This document shows, one piece after another, positions 46,586-56,903 of a stretch of DNA of 64,000 nucleotides. Every line of letters starts with the position of its first letter. The stretch's first letter is position 1. The position numbers and the translations under genes are program-made. Where the stretch lies: assembly GCA_036567785.1 (NCBI GenBank), contig DATCTV010000061.1, forward strand, positions 1 to 64,000, in the 5' to 3' direction. The stretch comes from Desulfomonilia bacterium. GTDB lineage: Bacteria > Desulfobacterota > Desulfomonilia > UBA1062. The notes below the pieces were generated by a model, which was given only the letters and a program-made list of their open reading frames with translations, searched no databases and was not told the DNA's origin.

Positions 46586-48022
46586 ATGGCCCGCAAAACC
46601 AACACAAGGATTCTGGATTATTCAGAACTCAAATGCAAGATTGCCGATATTGAGCTTGCCGAATTCGGAAGGAAGGAAATTGAGATTTCCGAACATGAAA
46701 TGCCGGGACTGATGGCCCTCAGAAAAAAGTACGCTAAGAAAAAGCCGCTTAAAGGGGCGCGGATTACCGGCAGCCTTCATATGACTATCCAGACGGCAAT
46801 CCTTATTGAAACGCTGAAAGATCTGGGTGCAGATGTGCGCTGGGCCTCATGTAACATATTTTCAACTCAGGATCATGCGGCTGCGGGTATTGCTGCTTGT
46901 GGCACTCCCGTCTTTGCATGGAAAGGCGAGACGCTTGAGGAATACTGGGAGTGCACGCTTCAAGCACTCAGCTTTCCCGAAGGAAAAGGACCCAATCTGA
47001 TTGTTGACGACGGCGGCGATGCAACGCTTATGGTCCACAGGGGTTATTATGCCGAGAAAAATCCGAAAATTCTTGACGAACCGACTGAGAATAAAGAGCT
47101 TCAAATAATAAATGCCATCCTCAAGCGCCAGTTGAAGAAAGATAAAACATTCTGGCACAGGATGGTCAAGGATATCAGGGGTGTCTCGGAGGAAACGACA
47201 ACAGGGGTACACAGGCTCTATCAGATGAAGGAAAGGGGAGAGCTTCTGTTCCCTGCCATTAACGTCAATGATTCGGTTACGAAATCCAAATTCGATAATC
47301 TCTACGGCTGCAGGGAATCGCTTGCGGATGGAATCAAACGTGCAACCGATGTCATGATTGCAGGAAAGGTCGTGTGTGTTTGCGGATACGGCGATGTAGG
47401 CAAAGGCTGTGCAAAATCCATGCGCGGTTTCGGCGCCAGAGTGCTTGTTACTGAGGTTGATCCTATATGCGCGCTTCAGGCGGCTATGGAAGGATTCGAG
47501 GTGACAACTGTTGAAGACGCGCTGAAAGAGGCCAATGTCTTTGTAACGGCAACCGGCAACTGCGAAGTGATTACGCTCGAGCATATGGAAAAAATGCTGG
47601 ATCAGTCTATTGTCTGCAACATCGGACATTTCGACAATGAAATACAGGTGGACAGGCTGAACACAAAGAAAGGCGTTAAAAGGGTGAACATAAAACCGCA
47701 GGTGGATAAATACATATTCCCTGACGGGCACAGCATCTACCTTCTCGCAGAAGGAAGGCTGGTAAACCTGGGATGCGCCACGGGTCATCCCTCCTTTGTC
47801 ATGTCGAACTCGTTTACGAACCAGACGCTTGCCCAGATCGAACTATGGTCGAATAAACATAAGATTGATGTCATCACGCTGCCGAAAGCTCTTGATGAAG
47901 AGGTTGCAAGGCTTCACCTGGGCAAGCTCGGTGTGAAGCTTACAAAATTAACCAAGAAGCAGGCGGATTATATCGGGGTCAGACCAGAGGGCCCGTTCAA
48001 GCCGGATCATTACAGGTATTAA
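46586..48022 (+). CDS. ahcY: Adenosylhomocysteinase AhcY
   Basis: A 478-residue NAD-dependent enzyme that hydrolyses S-adenosylhomocysteine to homocysteine and adenosine. The [15 protein letters not shown] region binds substrate, [13 protein letters not shown] (about residue 263) binds NAD, and GHFDNEIQ and [10 protein letters not shown] are conserved. The end KPDHYRY is the invariant C terminus that contacts NAD. AAAGGAG lies before the ATG 46586; the longer open frame is inside metK. Its stop lies inside a terminator stem. Confidence 0.97.
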   Translation: MARKTNTRILDYSELKCKIADIELAEFGRKEIEISEHEMPGLMALRKKYAKKKPLKGARITGSLHMTIQTAILIETLKDLGADVRWASCNIFSTQDHAAAGIAACGTPVFAWKGETLEEYWECTLQALSFPEGKGPNLIVDDGGDATLMVHRGYYAEKNPKILDEPTENKELQIINAILKRQLKKDKTFWHRMVKDIRGVSEETTTGVHRLYQMKERGELLFPAINVNDSVTKSKFDNLYGCRESLADGIKRATDVMIAGKVVCVCGYGDVGKGCAKSMRGFGARVLVTEVDPICALQAAMEGFEVTTVEDALKEANVFVTATGNCEVITLEHMEKMLDQSIVCNIGHFDNEIQVDRLNTKKGVKRVNIKPQVDKYIFPDGHSIYLLAEGRLVNLGCATGHPSFVMSNSFTNQTLAQIELWSNKHKIDVITLPKALDEEVARLHLGKLGVKLTKLTKKQADYIGVRPEGPFKPDHYRY

Positions 48023-48053
48023 AAAAGCGCCTTAGAGGCGCTTTTTTAATACC
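48015..48053 (+). terminator. Intrinsic terminator after ahcY
   Basis: A perfect 17-bp stem (48015-48031 with 48037-48053) with loop TTAGA. Its descending arm contains six Ts. The upstream arm includes the ahcY stop codon TAA at 48020-48022, so translation termination and hairpin formation are coupled. It is nearly symmetric and may act in both directions. Confidence 0.9.
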
Positions 48054-48078
48054 AGAATTATTTTGAAAGGATAATTTT

Positions 48079-49236
48079 ATGGAGAATAAAAACCTGACTT
48101 TTATTGAGGCCTCTTCAATTGTTACTGGATACGGCATAGGCGGAGGGGTAATGGCCGCACCATATCTGGCCTCTCTTTCCGGTATTATTCCCACTCTCAT
48201 TATCCTGTTGCTGGCATTCGGCATCAGCCTGATATTTCATCTGATGACTGCTGAAATCATGTTGAGGGACGGTCACAATGAACAGATAATAGAAATGTTC
48301 AGCAAGTACATGCTGAAGGGTACAATAACAAAATATATATTGTGGTTTCTGTTCGCCGTAATAGTTCTCTCTTTCATAGCGAGCCTTTCAGCATTTATTG
48401 CGGGCGGGGGAGAGAACATAAACAATCTGTTCCCTGCCATTCCACTATGGGCCGCCCACTGTATTGTTTATCTTATTGCGGCGGGCGTTGTATTTTTCGG
48501 TCTGAAAGCCATAGGCATAAGCGAAAAGTATGGTGTTTCGGCGATATTTGTATTCGTGATAATCCTGCTTATCGCCTCACTAAGACACGGTCTCTCCTTC
48601 AGGCCCGAAGTTACTGGGGCGTTCAAATACCAGATGGCCCTGTTCGGTATGATGATGTTCAGCTTTTTCGCCCTGTTTTCGGTTCCACAGGTTGTTAAGG
48701 GGCTCTCATGGAACAAAAAGCTCATACCGAAGGCCGTGGCTTTCGGTATGGCTTTGAACTGCATCATCATATTTGCCATTGTCATGATCTGTGTAGGTGC
48801 TTCCGGCCATGTAACCAGGTTCGCCATGAACGGCCTGGCAAATTCTATCGGCGGCTGGATTAAGTATTTCAGTTCACTCTTCGTTCTGCTGGCAATGCTA
48901 ACCACATACTGGTCGGTTTCTTTTGCCCTGGCTGTGGTAGTGCAGGAAAGGCTTGGCTGGGGACAGAGAATTTCATGGCTTGTGGCGACGCTCCCCTCAT
49001 TTATCGTCGTCATATCAAGGGCCACCGATTTTCTGGGTTTCATGCAGATTGCAGGCGGAACGATAGCAATCCTTATAGTTATAATGATGATACCTCTTTA
49101 TAATATCGTAAAAAAGCAGGGTGCAGTAAAAGAACCTGAATGGCAGCTTGACTTTTTCGGCAAACCTGTCTTTCAGGCGCTGGTGATAATCGCATTCATA
49201 TTGATGGCTGCCGGTTCGCTTGTAAAGGTGGACTAG
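48079..49236 (+). CDS. Amino-acid permease-like membrane protein
   Basis: A 385-residue membrane protein with about eleven hydrophobic helices. ASSIVTGYGIGGGVMAAPYL at the N terminus is like the GxGxMxxP-type first helix of HAAAP/APC transporters of aromatic or branched amino acids. No signal peptide. It sits after a strong terminator with AAAGG before the ATG. It probably imports an amino acid with sodium or protons, but substrate cannot be inferred. Confidence 0.8.
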   Translation: MENKNLTFIEASSIVTGYGIGGGVMAAPYLASLSGIIPTLIILLLAFGISLIFHLMTAEIMLRDGHNEQIIEMFSKYMLKGTITKYILWFLFAVIVLSFIASLSAFIAGGGENINNLFPAIPLWAAHCIVYLIAAGVVFFGLKAIGISEKYGVSAIFVFVIILLIASLRHGLSFRPEVTGAFKYQMALFGMMMFSFFALFSVPQVVKGLSWNKKLIPKAVAFGMALNCIIIFAIVMICVGASGHVTRFAMNGLANSIGGWIKYFSSLFVLLAMLTTYWSVSFALAVVVQERLGWGQRISWLVATLPSFIVVISRATDFLGFMQIAGGTIAILIVIMMIPLYNIVKKQGAVKEPEWQLDFFGKPVFQALVIIAFILMAAGSLVKVD

Positions 49237-49487
49237 TCCTGCAGGATATTTTCAGGCGGACGCCGTAAACCTTTGAAGAACAGAAGGGCTGTCAGGGATT
49301 TTTAAAATATAGATTTGCCGCTTGAAGGAATCAAAGAGAGCATCCAGGATAAGCCTCTTTCATCTGCGGCAATCAATGCCCAGCCATGAAAATCATCGTT
49401 ATCCGTTTTTTATATAAAGAACTCTTTTCTTTTTCCCCGGATATACCGATTTAAATTTCAAAGACATAATTAAATAGCGGAGGATAT

Positions 49488-50495
49488 ATGAGGATTCTTG
49501 TCACAGGCGGTGCAGGGTATATAGGAAGTCATACAGTACTTGAACTTTTGAAGGCCGGGTTTGAAGTTGTCGTAGTTGACAACCTTTCAAACAGCAAGGA
49601 AGAATCATTGAAACGGGTCAGCGAACTTGCAGGAAAAACCGTCGATTTCTATAAAGCCGACCTGCTTGATATGGATGCCTTGAGATCGATATTTTCAAAA
49701 TATGAAATTGAAGCGGTCATACACTTTGCTGGGTTGAAGGCTGTCGGCGAGTCTGTGTCAATTCCTCTTCACTATTATCACAATAATATTACGGGAACGC
49801 TCATGCTCCTCGAAGCGATGAAGGATGCAAATGTCAAGAATATTGTTTTCAGCTCCTCGGCGACCGTCTATGGAGATCCTGAGCATATCCCGATTACGGA
49901 GGAGGACAAGCTCGGTCCCACCAATCCATATGGAAGAACAAAATATATGATAGAGGAAATAATGAAGGATCTCCATGCCTCCGATAATTCATGGAATGTT
50001 ATCCTGCTGAGATATTTCAATCCTGTCGGGGCCGATAAGAGCGGGAGGATAGGGGAAGATCCCAATGGCATTCCGAACAACCTCATGCCTTTTATTTCGC
50101 AGGTTGCCGTCGGGAAATTAAAGGAGTTGAGCGTTTTCGGAAATGACTATCCTACCCATGACGGCACGGGAGTACGCGATTATATTCATGTAGTTGATCT
50201 GGCGATTGGTCATATAAAAGCAATAGGGAAATTAAAAGAAAAGCCGGGAGTGGCGATATACAATCTTGGAACAGGACAGGGCTACAGCGTCCTTGATATG
50301 GTCAAGGCTTTTGAAAAGGCGTGCGGCAAAAGAATACCATATAGATTCACAGGCAGAAGACCTGGAGATATAGCCATCTGTTATGCAGATCCTGCGAAGG
50401 CATTAAGAGAACTTGAATGGAAGGCCGAACTCGGGCTTGAGAGGATGTGTGAAGATTCATGGCGGTGGCAACTGATGAATCCTCGAGGATATTGA
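49488..50495 (+). CDS. galE: UDP-glucose 4-epimerase GalE
   Basis: A 335-residue extended [13 protein letters not shown] (residues 6-15) binds [23 protein letters not shown] and SSSATVYG are typical of GalE, and YGRTKYM contains the YxxxK pair. YFNPVGAD and [10 protein letters not shown] complete the signature. It converts UDP-Glc and UDP-Gal for surface polysaccharide. GCGGAGG precedes the ATG. It is a single gene; followed by a long noncoding stretch. Confidence 0.95.
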   Translation: MRILVTGGAGYIGSHTVLELLKAGFEVVVVDNLSNSKEESLKRVSELAGKTVDFYKADLLDMDALRSIFSKYEIEAVIHFAGLKAVGESVSIPLHYYHNNITGTLMLLEAMKDANVKNIVFSSSATVYGDPEHIPITEEDKLGPTNPYGRTKYMIEEIMKDLHASDNSWNVILLRYFNPVGADKSGRIGEDPNGIPNNLMPFISQVAVGKLKELSVFGNDYPTHDGTGVRDYIHVVDLAIGHIKAIGKLKEKPGVAIYNLGTGQGYSVLDMVKAFEKACGKRIPYRFTGRRPGDIAICYADPAKALRELEWKAELGLERMCEDSWRWQLMNPRGY

Positions 50496-50949
50496 TAGAG
50501 AAATTTATTTCCCCAGGCAGCACAGGAATTCCATTAGTTGCTGACATCTAACATGTCAGAATGGTTAATTACGGTTGTTGTGTAAAATTTTGGCCCTCAT
50601 TATCAACAGGTTAGGCAATATTCGTGCTGGAAATAACATTTGGCATGTCTGTTGCTTATTACTACATAATTGCATATTTATTTCAGTTATCTTATGCTGC
50701 TGCGGTCTGAATGCAATACTCACCTGATGGTGAGAAATTTATTATGTTATAACATCAGATCCGCAGTCAGCAGTATTGTTTTACCTCATGCCGTAGAGGA
50801 TATTTTCTCAAGCCTGAGAACACATTTAGAAGGCTATACCTTGTTGAACTTTATATAGTGTGGTAATGCTGGTATATAATATAGTTTTTAATTTCAATTG
50901 CCGATAAAATATATCAGGATTTCAAGTTTAAAATTGGAGGTGATCTTTC
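50496..50949. other. 454-base intergenic region, AT-rich, with hairpins
   Basis: No gene is seen on either strand. It contains a hairpin CTGACAT-CTAAC-ATGTCAG (50541-50559) and a complex palindrome at 50694-50776. A TATAAT at 50875-50880 could be the -10 box for the PilZ gene, but no good -35 is present. GGAGGTG lies just before the PilZ ATG. Confidence 0.5.
50694..50776. repeat. Multi-hairpin palindrome
   Basis: Outer arms around 50694-50712 and 50753-50776 (ATGCTGCTGCGGTCTGA against its near complement, with two bulges) enclose two inner inverted repeats. These are CTCACC-TGAT-GGTGAG (50719-50734) and the perfect palindrome ATGTTATAACAT (50744-50755). The architecture parallels that of 11898-12053, with different bases. 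Confidence 0.6.
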
Positions 50950-51258
50950 ATGGACGAGAGAAGGAAAAATGCCCGCACCAGCGTAAATCTGAAAGTCATA
51001 TACATGGGAGATTCAATGAAGTACTGCAGGGGGAAGGTGAACAATATAAGCAAGGAAGGTATGTTCATTCAAACGGAATCTCCACATGATGTCGGGATTT
51101 ATATTCTTGCAAGTATCGATGTTGACAACATGGGCCGGATAGTATGGGCACAGGGTCGTGTCACAAGAAAATCAAATAACGGTATGGGTATAGAGTTTAC
51201 AAGAACAGATACGAGAGGAATAGATTCGATTATATCCAACTGGGGAATGCCTTATTAG
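50950..51258 (+). CDS. Single-domain PilZ protein
   Basis: A 102-residue cytoplasmic PilZ protein. RRKNARTSVNLKV holds the RxxxR-type arginine region and VNNISKEGMFIQ corresponds to the DxSxxG motif with Asn for Asp, then ends with GMGIEFTRTD. It should bind c-di-GMP and act as a single-domain adaptor, e.g. on motility or exopolysaccharide. GGAGGTG precedes the ATG. A small GGGG/CCCC hairpin follows the stop, before the convergent LysM gene. Confidence 0.85.
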   Translation: MDERRKNARTSVNLKVIYMGDSMKYCRGKVNNISKEGMFIQTESPHDVGIYILASIDVDNMGRIVWAQGRVTRKSNNGMGIEFTRTDTRGIDSIISNWGMPY

Positions 51259-51288
51259 GGGCATCCCCCTGACTTTATATTTACTTGC

Positions 51289-52272
51289 CTATTTTCCCGA
51301 TACAACAAAACCTTGTTCAATATACATGGTCGCATACGTAATGAGTACTATGGCGCTGTTTTTAACTGTCTGAATAACGACAGCTGTGCCGGCATAGGCA
51401 TTTATATCTTTGGTGGTCTTTCCATCTTTGACAGGGACGTCTTTATAAATATTCAGGATATTGCCGGGCTTGAGACCATCGGATGTACCCCGGTCAATAA
51501 ATACCAAATCTCCGTTTCCTCCTCCTGAGGCATTGTGCCATACGTCAATGATTACTGATTCTCCGAAGCCTTTATTTTCAGACAGATCTAGTGTCAAGGG
51601 CTTTACCCCGGTAATATCATCATCGACAAGATCGTTTCCGCTAATCTCCTGATAGGAATAGGTAACAGTGCAGATAGCTATATCTTTTTCAACATTGTCC
51701 ACTTTAGCAAGGGCAACAATTTTATAAAGATAGCCATAGACTTCATCATCCACTTTCACGTCGTTCTGCAAAGATTTTATTACCAGAACTTTTCCAGGCT
51801 TTGCGTCAGGGAATCCTTTGATCAGTATCTGGTCATCTGTTGTGGACAAATCGCCGTTTTCAACCTTTTTCAAAACACGGCCTTTTAATTTCAATGGATT
51901 GTCGGAATAGATAAGCGTTGAAAATTCAGGTGATAATACAATGGACCTTCCTTTCATTTTGGAAAAATCATCAAACGAGAAGATCCTTTCTCCTGAGGTC
52001 TTGTCATAAGGAATAACTTTTATGGATGTCACGCCATTCTGGCTGAAAATTACAATCTTATCCCCGGGATAAATGAGGTGAGGATTTGTTATCTTATCAT
52101 TCTCTGCCCAGACGAGCGGCCATTTCCAGGGTGTCTTCAGGTATTTGTTGGAAATATCCCAAAGAGTGTCGCCTTTCTTGACCGTATGAACAATTTCCGA
52201 ATCATCCGCCCAGGCCGCACCGAATGCCAGCAGGAAAAAAAAGCCGGTAATTAGAGGAATAACCTTCTTCAA
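51289..52272 (-). CDS. Secreted LysM-domain protein
   Basis: A 327-residue protein. A signal peptide (residues 1-22, ending AAWA) is followed by one LysM domain (HTVKKGDTLWDISNKYL, about residues 30-46, to GDKIVIF) that binds peptidoglycan. The rest is a long beta-rich region of unknown fold; the family is widespread in Desulfobacterota. It is likely envelope-associated. AGGAGGGTACGAC precedes the ATG. It is convergent to the PilZ gene, with only 30 bases between them. Confidence 0.87.
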   Translation of the reverse strand: MKKVIPLITGFFFLLAFGAAWADDSEIVHTVKKGDTLWDISNKYLKTPWKWPLVWAENDKITNPHLIYPGDKIVIFSQNGVTSIKVIPYDKTSGERIFSFDDFSKMKGRSIVLSPEFSTLIYSDNPLKLKGRVLKKVENGDLSTTDDQILIKGFPDAKPGKVLVIKSLQNDVKVDDEVYGYLYKIVALAKVDNVEKDIAICTVTYSYQEISGNDLVDDDITGVKPLTLDLSENKGFGESVIIDVWHNASGGGNGDLVFIDRGTSDGLKPGNILNIYKDVPVKDGKTTKDINAYAGTAVVIQTVKNSAIVLITYATMYIEQGFVVSGK

Positions 52273-52386
52273 GTCGTACCCTCCTTTATTGCACAGGTTT
52301 TGTACTTAGATGCTTTATCGGTTTTGAATGTGCCATTCTTGAATAATTATTGCAAGATTAAATGGTTTTAAATATATATTTGTTGA

Positions 52387-52812
52387 ATGAATGATCAGGG
52401 AATGTACGGTCAGGCGCATCTGTTTGTAGCCGCAATAAGGATTTTAGAGCATGGCAAGGGAATATCTCCTTCGTTAAAAGAGATATCCGATACTCTCAAT
52501 CTTTCCCGGGAGGAAACCGCAAGAATTTCAAGACGGCTTGATGATGCAGGAATTATCGGGACTGCGATCAGTGGAACAGAAGAGAGGTTTTATATAAAGG
52601 ACCATCTACTGATCGAAAACATTCCGAAGGAAGTTAAAACGCCTGCGATGATGGAAGAGATACTGCGCGTCAAGGCTGAAAAAGAGGCAAAGCTCAGTCA
52701 GATAGAAGGAATGATGAAAAAAGGTCCTGCGAAGCAGGATCTATTCCTTGAACTGGATAAGGCGCTGAAAGACCCATCGGCTGTAAAAAAGAAACCGAAT
52801 CCTCTGGATTAG
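52387..52812 (+). CDS. Winged-helix (MarR-like) protein with charged tail
   Basis: A 141-residue protein. Residues about 25-65 (SPSLKEISDTLNLSREETAR then ISRRLDDAGIIG) form a winged helix-turn-helix of the MarR kind; about 70-141 is a charged helix with coiled-coil character. No operon partner is seen. ATG 52387 has no obvious ribosome site. It could be a DNA-binding regulator, but no target is known. Confidence 0.7.
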   Translation: MNDQGMYGQAHLFVAAIRILEHGKGISPSLKEISDTLNLSREETARISRRLDDAGIIGTAISGTEERFYIKDHLLIENIPKEVKTPAMMEEILRVKAEKEAKLSQIEGMMKKGPAKQDLFLELDKALKDPSAVKKKPNPLD

Positions 52813-52819
52813 CTTTTTA

Positions 52820-53443
52820 TCATAGGGAATTCATTGACCAGACTACTGCCCGTCTGTTTTCCTTCAAAGTGAGAGGATATCTGGAGCCATACACATGACC
52901 CGGCCAGATAAGAGTATCATCCGGCAGATCGAGAAGCATTGCGAGGCTTTTTTTTATGGACGTGCTGCTGCCGTGAGGTATGTCTGTCCGGCCTATTCCA
53001 CCTGTGAACATAGTATCTCCTGAGATAAGGTTGCCATCCCAGTAAAGGCAGATGGAACCCGGTGAGTGGCCCGGCGTGTGCAATATGCGGATGATTGTTC
53101 CGCCCAGAGCGATCTCATCGCCATCCTTAAGCGAAAAATTTGTTTTCGGAGGCTTTTTGCCAGCCATCACGGATGATATCAGAGTGTTAGTCAGACGATA
53201 GAGTGGTTTGTTTTCAAGCTTGTGCGCTTTAATCGGGCTCAGTCTGCCTACAAAGGGGTTCCCCTGCGTGTGATCAAAATGAATATGCGTGTTGATCACC
53301 GATTTTATTTTGAGCGGGTCTTCTATTGATGAAGAAATCTCTCTTGCAGGATCGATGATGATGCATTCTCCTCTATCGTGATCCGCCAGTATGTAACTTA
53401 AAAGGCTGAAATAGCGGGATTCAAACGGTATTACCTTTATCAT
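52820..53443 (-). CDS. MBL-fold hydrolase (glyoxalase II-like)
   Basis: A 207-residue metallo-beta-lactamase-fold protein. INTHIHFDHTQGN (about residue 49) is the metal motif, TPGHSPGSICLY the next histidine, ISGDTMFTGGIGR the bridging Asp and WPGHVYGS the last histidine. This is the layout of the YcbL/glyoxalase II-like subgroup, which can hydrolyse thioesters. The ATG overlaps the gltX stop (ATGA). The longer open frame upstream is inside gltX. Confidence 0.88.
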   Translation of the reverse strand: MIKVIPFESRYFSLLSYILADHDRGECIIIDPAREISSSIEDPLKIKSVINTHIHFDHTQGNPFVGRLSPIKAHKLENKPLYRLTNTLISSVMAGKKPPKTNFSLKDGDEIALGGTIIRILHTPGHSPGSICLYWDGNLISGDTMFTGGIGRTDIPHGSSTSIKKSLAMLLDLPDDTLIWPGHVYGSRYPLTLKENRRAVVWSMNSL

Positions 53444-54843
53444 CGGCCTGTGCTTGATTCCATGAAGGAAAGGGCATTTTTCAAACGCGGAATAACCCTG
53501 GGGCCGAGAGTCGATATGATCTCGAATATTCCGGGCGAAGCCGTTTTGCCTGTCAGTGCGATCCTTATTGGCTGGGCGAGCTGCTTGAACTTGATGCCGC
53601 ATTTTTCAAGGACACCGGCAAAGACACCTTCGGTAATTTTTCTGTCTGCAAGGTCTACATGCTCAAGGCCTGAGATCAATTCCCTGAAAACCGGGATCAT
53701 GTCCGGAGTCAGGAATTTATTTTTGAGCTCAGGCGATTCATCTATTTCCTTAAAATAGAAATCTCCGAAATCGAGCATGTCTTTCAAGGTATGTGTTCTT
53801 TCCCGTACATCTTCAACTACATGTTCGAGATAATCATCACTTACGGGGTCAAGCCCGGCTTTTATTGCAAACGGTCTGAGAAGTTTTGCCAGCCTTTTTA
53901 CATCCCCGGTTTTTATGTAATGGTGGTTGAGCCACAGTAGCTTTTCAGGATTGAATACAGCAGCACTTCTGCCGACATCTTTGATGTCAAAGAGCTCCAC
54001 GAGTTCATCCATCGTAAATATCTCCTGGTCACCGTGCGCCCATGAAAGCCTGACCAGATAATTTACAAGTGCCTCGGGAAGATACCCCATTTCCTTGTAG
54101 GCCATTACCGATGTGGCACCGTGGCGCTTCGAAAGCCTAGTCTTGTCCGAACCCAGTATCATGGGGACATGCGCGAATACGGGATGAGGAAAACCAAGCG
54201 CATCATACAGGGCGATCTGGCGGGGGGTGTTGTTAACATGATCATCGCCTCTGATGACATAATTTATGTTCATGGTTGCATCGTCTATCACTACAGTGAA
54301 ATTATAGGTGGGCATGTTGTCTGATCTTAGAATTATGAGATCATCCAGTTCGGAATTGTCAACGCTGATTGTCCCTTTTATGACATCTTCAAAGGAAGTT
54401 GTCCCGGTTTTGGGTGAGGCGAACCTGACAACACGGCCGGGTCCCGGGCCCAGCTTCTTGTTTCTGCATGTCCCGTCGTACTTAGGTTTTCCGCCGGTTT
54501 TAAGGGCTTCCTCGCGTTTCAGTTCAAGGTCTTCGGGCGTACATTCACACCAGAACGCGCGGTCATTTTTAATAAGCTGTTCCACATATTCCCTGTAAAT
54601 ATCGAGCCTTTTTGACTGGAAGAAAGGGCCTTCGTCCCAGTTGAGGTTAAGCCATTCCATTGCCTGAAGGATTTTCTCTGTATATTCGTCGGTTGAACGC
54701 AGGGCATCGGTATCTTCAATCCTCAGAATGAATTTTCCGCTTGTATGCCTTGCGTAAAGCCATGCGAAAAGGGCTGTTCTTGCGCCGCCTATATGAAGGT
54801 GGCCGGTCGGTGAAGGCGCGAATCTTGTTCTTATTTCTGTCAT
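53440..54843 (-). CDS. gltX: Glutamyl-tRNA synthetase GltX
   Basis: A 467-residue class I synthetase. RFAPSPTGHLHIGGARTALF carries the HIGH motif and DKTRLSKRHGA the KMSKS-type motif. The C-terminal anticodon-binding domain is complete. It attaches glutamate to tRNA-Glu (and perhaps tRNA-Gln, as many relatives lack GlnRS). Start at ATG 54843, with AGGTG ahead; a GTG at 54852 is possible. The aconitase stop (54845-54847) falls just before the ATG. Confidence 0.95.
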   Translation of the reverse strand: MTEIRTRFAPSPTGHLHIGGARTALFAWLYARHTSGKFILRIEDTDALRSTDEYTEKILQAMEWLNLNWDEGPFFQSKRLDIYREYVEQLIKNDRAFWCECTPEDLELKREEALKTGGKPKYDGTCRNKKLGPGPGRVVRFASPKTGTTSFEDVIKGTISVDNSELDDLIILRSDNMPTYNFTVVIDDATMNINYVIRGDDHVNNTPRQIALYDALGFPHPVFAHVPMILGSDKTRLSKRHGATSVMAYKEMGYLPEALVNYLVRLSWAHGDQEIFTMDELVELFDIKDVGRSAAVFNPEKLLWLNHHYIKTGDVKRLAKLLRPFAIKAGLDPVSDDYLEHVVEDVRERTHTLKDMLDFGDFYFKEIDESPELKNKFLTPDMIPVFRELISGLEHVDLADRKITEGVFAGVLEKCGIKFKQLAQPIRIALTGKTASPGIFEIISTLGPRVIPRLKNALSFMESSTGR

Positions 54844-54844
54844 C

Positions 54845-56761
54845 TTAATCACCTGCCACGGATTTTATATAATTGAGGAGGCCGCCCTTCTTCAGCAAGG
54901 CCGCTTCTCTTTCAGAAACCGTTAGTTTTCCTGCGATGCTGTTTCCTGATGAGGTATTATCAATCTTTATCCGGCCTGTTCCGTCAAGTGCTCCTAGAAT
55001 TCCGGATATCTGAATTTTATCCCCGCTCCTTATGGAATGATATGAACTCTCATCGATTGTAACAGGCAGTATGCCGAAGTTGATCAGATTGGCACGGTGG
55101 ATCCTGGCAAACGTTATTGCAAGTACGGCCTTTATCCCCAGATACATGGGTGCGATTGCCGCATGTTCCCTTGATGATCCCTGGCCATAGTTGTTTCTTG
55201 CCAGTACGCAGCCTGCGCCGGCAGCAATCGCCCTTTCTGAAAAATTACTGTCAATGCCTGAAAAGACGTATTTCGAAATCTTTTCAATGTTTGACCTCAG
55301 CGGCAATATCTTAGAGCCTGCCGGCATGATGTCATCGGTTGTTATATTGTCTTCAAGCTTGAGCAGGACCTCTAATTCGACTGAATCTTCCATTGCGCCT
55401 CTTTTGGGGAAAGGCTTTATGTTCGGCCCCCTCGTGATTTCGATATTTCTATCAGCCGGGGGTGGAATAATCATTGAATCATCGACTGAAAAAACGGCAG
55501 GAATTTTTATTTCCGGATAAATCCCGAGATCTCTCGGGTCTGTCAATACCCCTGCAATCGCAGAAGCTGCTGCCACTTCAGGGGATACCAGATAGATTTC
55601 CGCGTCCTCTGTCCCGGAGCGGCCCTTGAAATTCCGGTTGAAAGTCCTTAGTGACACGCCTTTTGTTCTGGGGGACTGGCCCATGCCTATGCAAGGGCCG
55701 CATGCGCTCTCCAGAATTCTTGTCCCGGCTGCGATTATATCAGTGAGCGCACCTGTCTCGGCCAGCATTGTAAGTACCTGTTTCGATCCGGGTGCGATGC
55801 CCAGGCTTACATCGGGATGAACAGTCTTCCCCTTAAGGACCGCTGCAACGGTGAGCATATCTTTGAGTGATGAGTTCGTGCACGAGCCTATGAGCGCCTG
55901 ATCGACCTTTTTACCCTTAAGCGCGGATATTTTTTCCACTCTGTCGGGACTGTGAGGGCATGCCGCCATAGGTTCAAGGTTGCTCAGGTCGATTTCAATC
56001 AATTCATCATATGAAGCATTATCATCTGCCTTCAGTTCCATCCATTTCTCGCCCCTCTTCTGTGCGACAAGAAAGGCCCTGGTAATCTCGTCGCTCGGGA
56101 ATATTGACGAGGTCGCACCGAGTTCGGCCCCCATGTTTGTAATGGTGGCCCGCTCCGGGACGCTAAGGCTTTTTACGCCTTCTCCGGTATATTCGATTAT
56201 CCTGCCGACGCCGCCTTTGACTGTAAGCCTTCTCAGTACCTCCAGTATGATGTCCTTGGCGCTGACCCAGGGCGAAAGACTGCCTGATAGTTTTATTCCG
56301 AGTATCTTAGGCTTCGGGATATAAAAGGGCATTCCGGCCATTGCTGCAGCTACGTCAAGACCTCCTGCGCCTATAGCCAGCATTCCTATGCCGCCTCCGG
56401 TCGGGGTGTGGCTGTCTGAGCCGAGCAGTGTTTTGCCAGGTATTCCGAACCGCTCAAGATGCACCTGATGGCATATGCCGTTTCCGGGTCTTGAAAAATA
56501 GATGCCGTATTTTGCCGCGATGTCCTTAAGAAAACGGTGGTCGTCCGCATTTTCGAAACCGGTCTGGAGCGTGTTATGGTCCACATAGCTGACCGAAAGC
56601 TCGGTTCTGACTGCGTCGATCCCTATGGCCTCGAACTCCAGATAAGCCATGGTGCCTGTTGCATCCTGAGTGAGCGTCTGGTCTATCCTTAACCCAATTT
56701 CATCCGGTGTTTCATCTACCTTGTGGGCATTGATAATTTTTTGTGCTGCCGTATAAGCCAT
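54845..56761 (-). CDS. Aconitate hydratase, short monomeric type
   Basis: A 638-residue enzyme of the aconitase superfamily, isomerising citrate and isocitrate with a [4Fe-4S] cluster. Cluster cysteines are in GSCTNSS and SACGPCIGMGQ, and GSDSHTPTGGGIGMLAIGA is the substrate-binding section. The swivel domain at the C terminus has NYGQGSSREHAA. It is shorter than bacterial AcnA/AcnB (about 890) and matches the homoaconitase-like short form of anaerobes. An AGAGGTC lies just before the ATG. It forms an operon with gltX. Confidence 0.93.
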   Translation of the reverse strand: MAYTAAQKIINAHKVDETPDEIGLRIDQTLTQDATGTMAYLEFEAIGIDAVRTELSVSYVDHNTLQTGFENADDHRFLKDIAAKYGIYFSRPGNGICHQVHLERFGIPGKTLLGSDSHTPTGGGIGMLAIGAGGLDVAAAMAGMPFYIPKPKILGIKLSGSLSPWVSAKDIILEVLRRLTVKGGVGRIIEYTGEGVKSLSVPERATITNMGAELGATSSIFPSDEITRAFLVAQKRGEKWMELKADDNASYDELIEIDLSNLEPMAACPHSPDRVEKISALKGKKVDQALIGSCTNSSLKDMLTVAAVLKGKTVHPDVSLGIAPGSKQVLTMLAETGALTDIIAAGTRILESACGPCIGMGQSPRTKGVSLRTFNRNFKGRSGTEDAEIYLVSPEVAAASAIAGVLTDPRDLGIYPEIKIPAVFSVDDSMIIPPPADRNIEITRGPNIKPFPKRGAMEDSVELEVLLKLEDNITTDDIMPAGSKILPLRSNIEKISKYVFSGIDSNFSERAIAAGAGCVLARNNYGQGSSREHAAIAPMYLGIKAVLAITFARIHRANLINFGILPVTIDESSYHSIRSGDKIQISGILGALDGTGRIKIDNTSSGNSIAGKLTVSEREAALLKKGGLLNYIKSVAGD

Positions 56762-56903
56762 GATGACCTCTTAAATGGTTTTAAAAAGTGAATTAATGTC
56801 TAATTGATAAGACCGTCTCAGTCAATGACATTCGGGGGCATTTTCAGAAAGCCTATAGTTTATTTCAAATATAACCGAAGAGTATTTCTAAACAATAAGC
56901 GGG

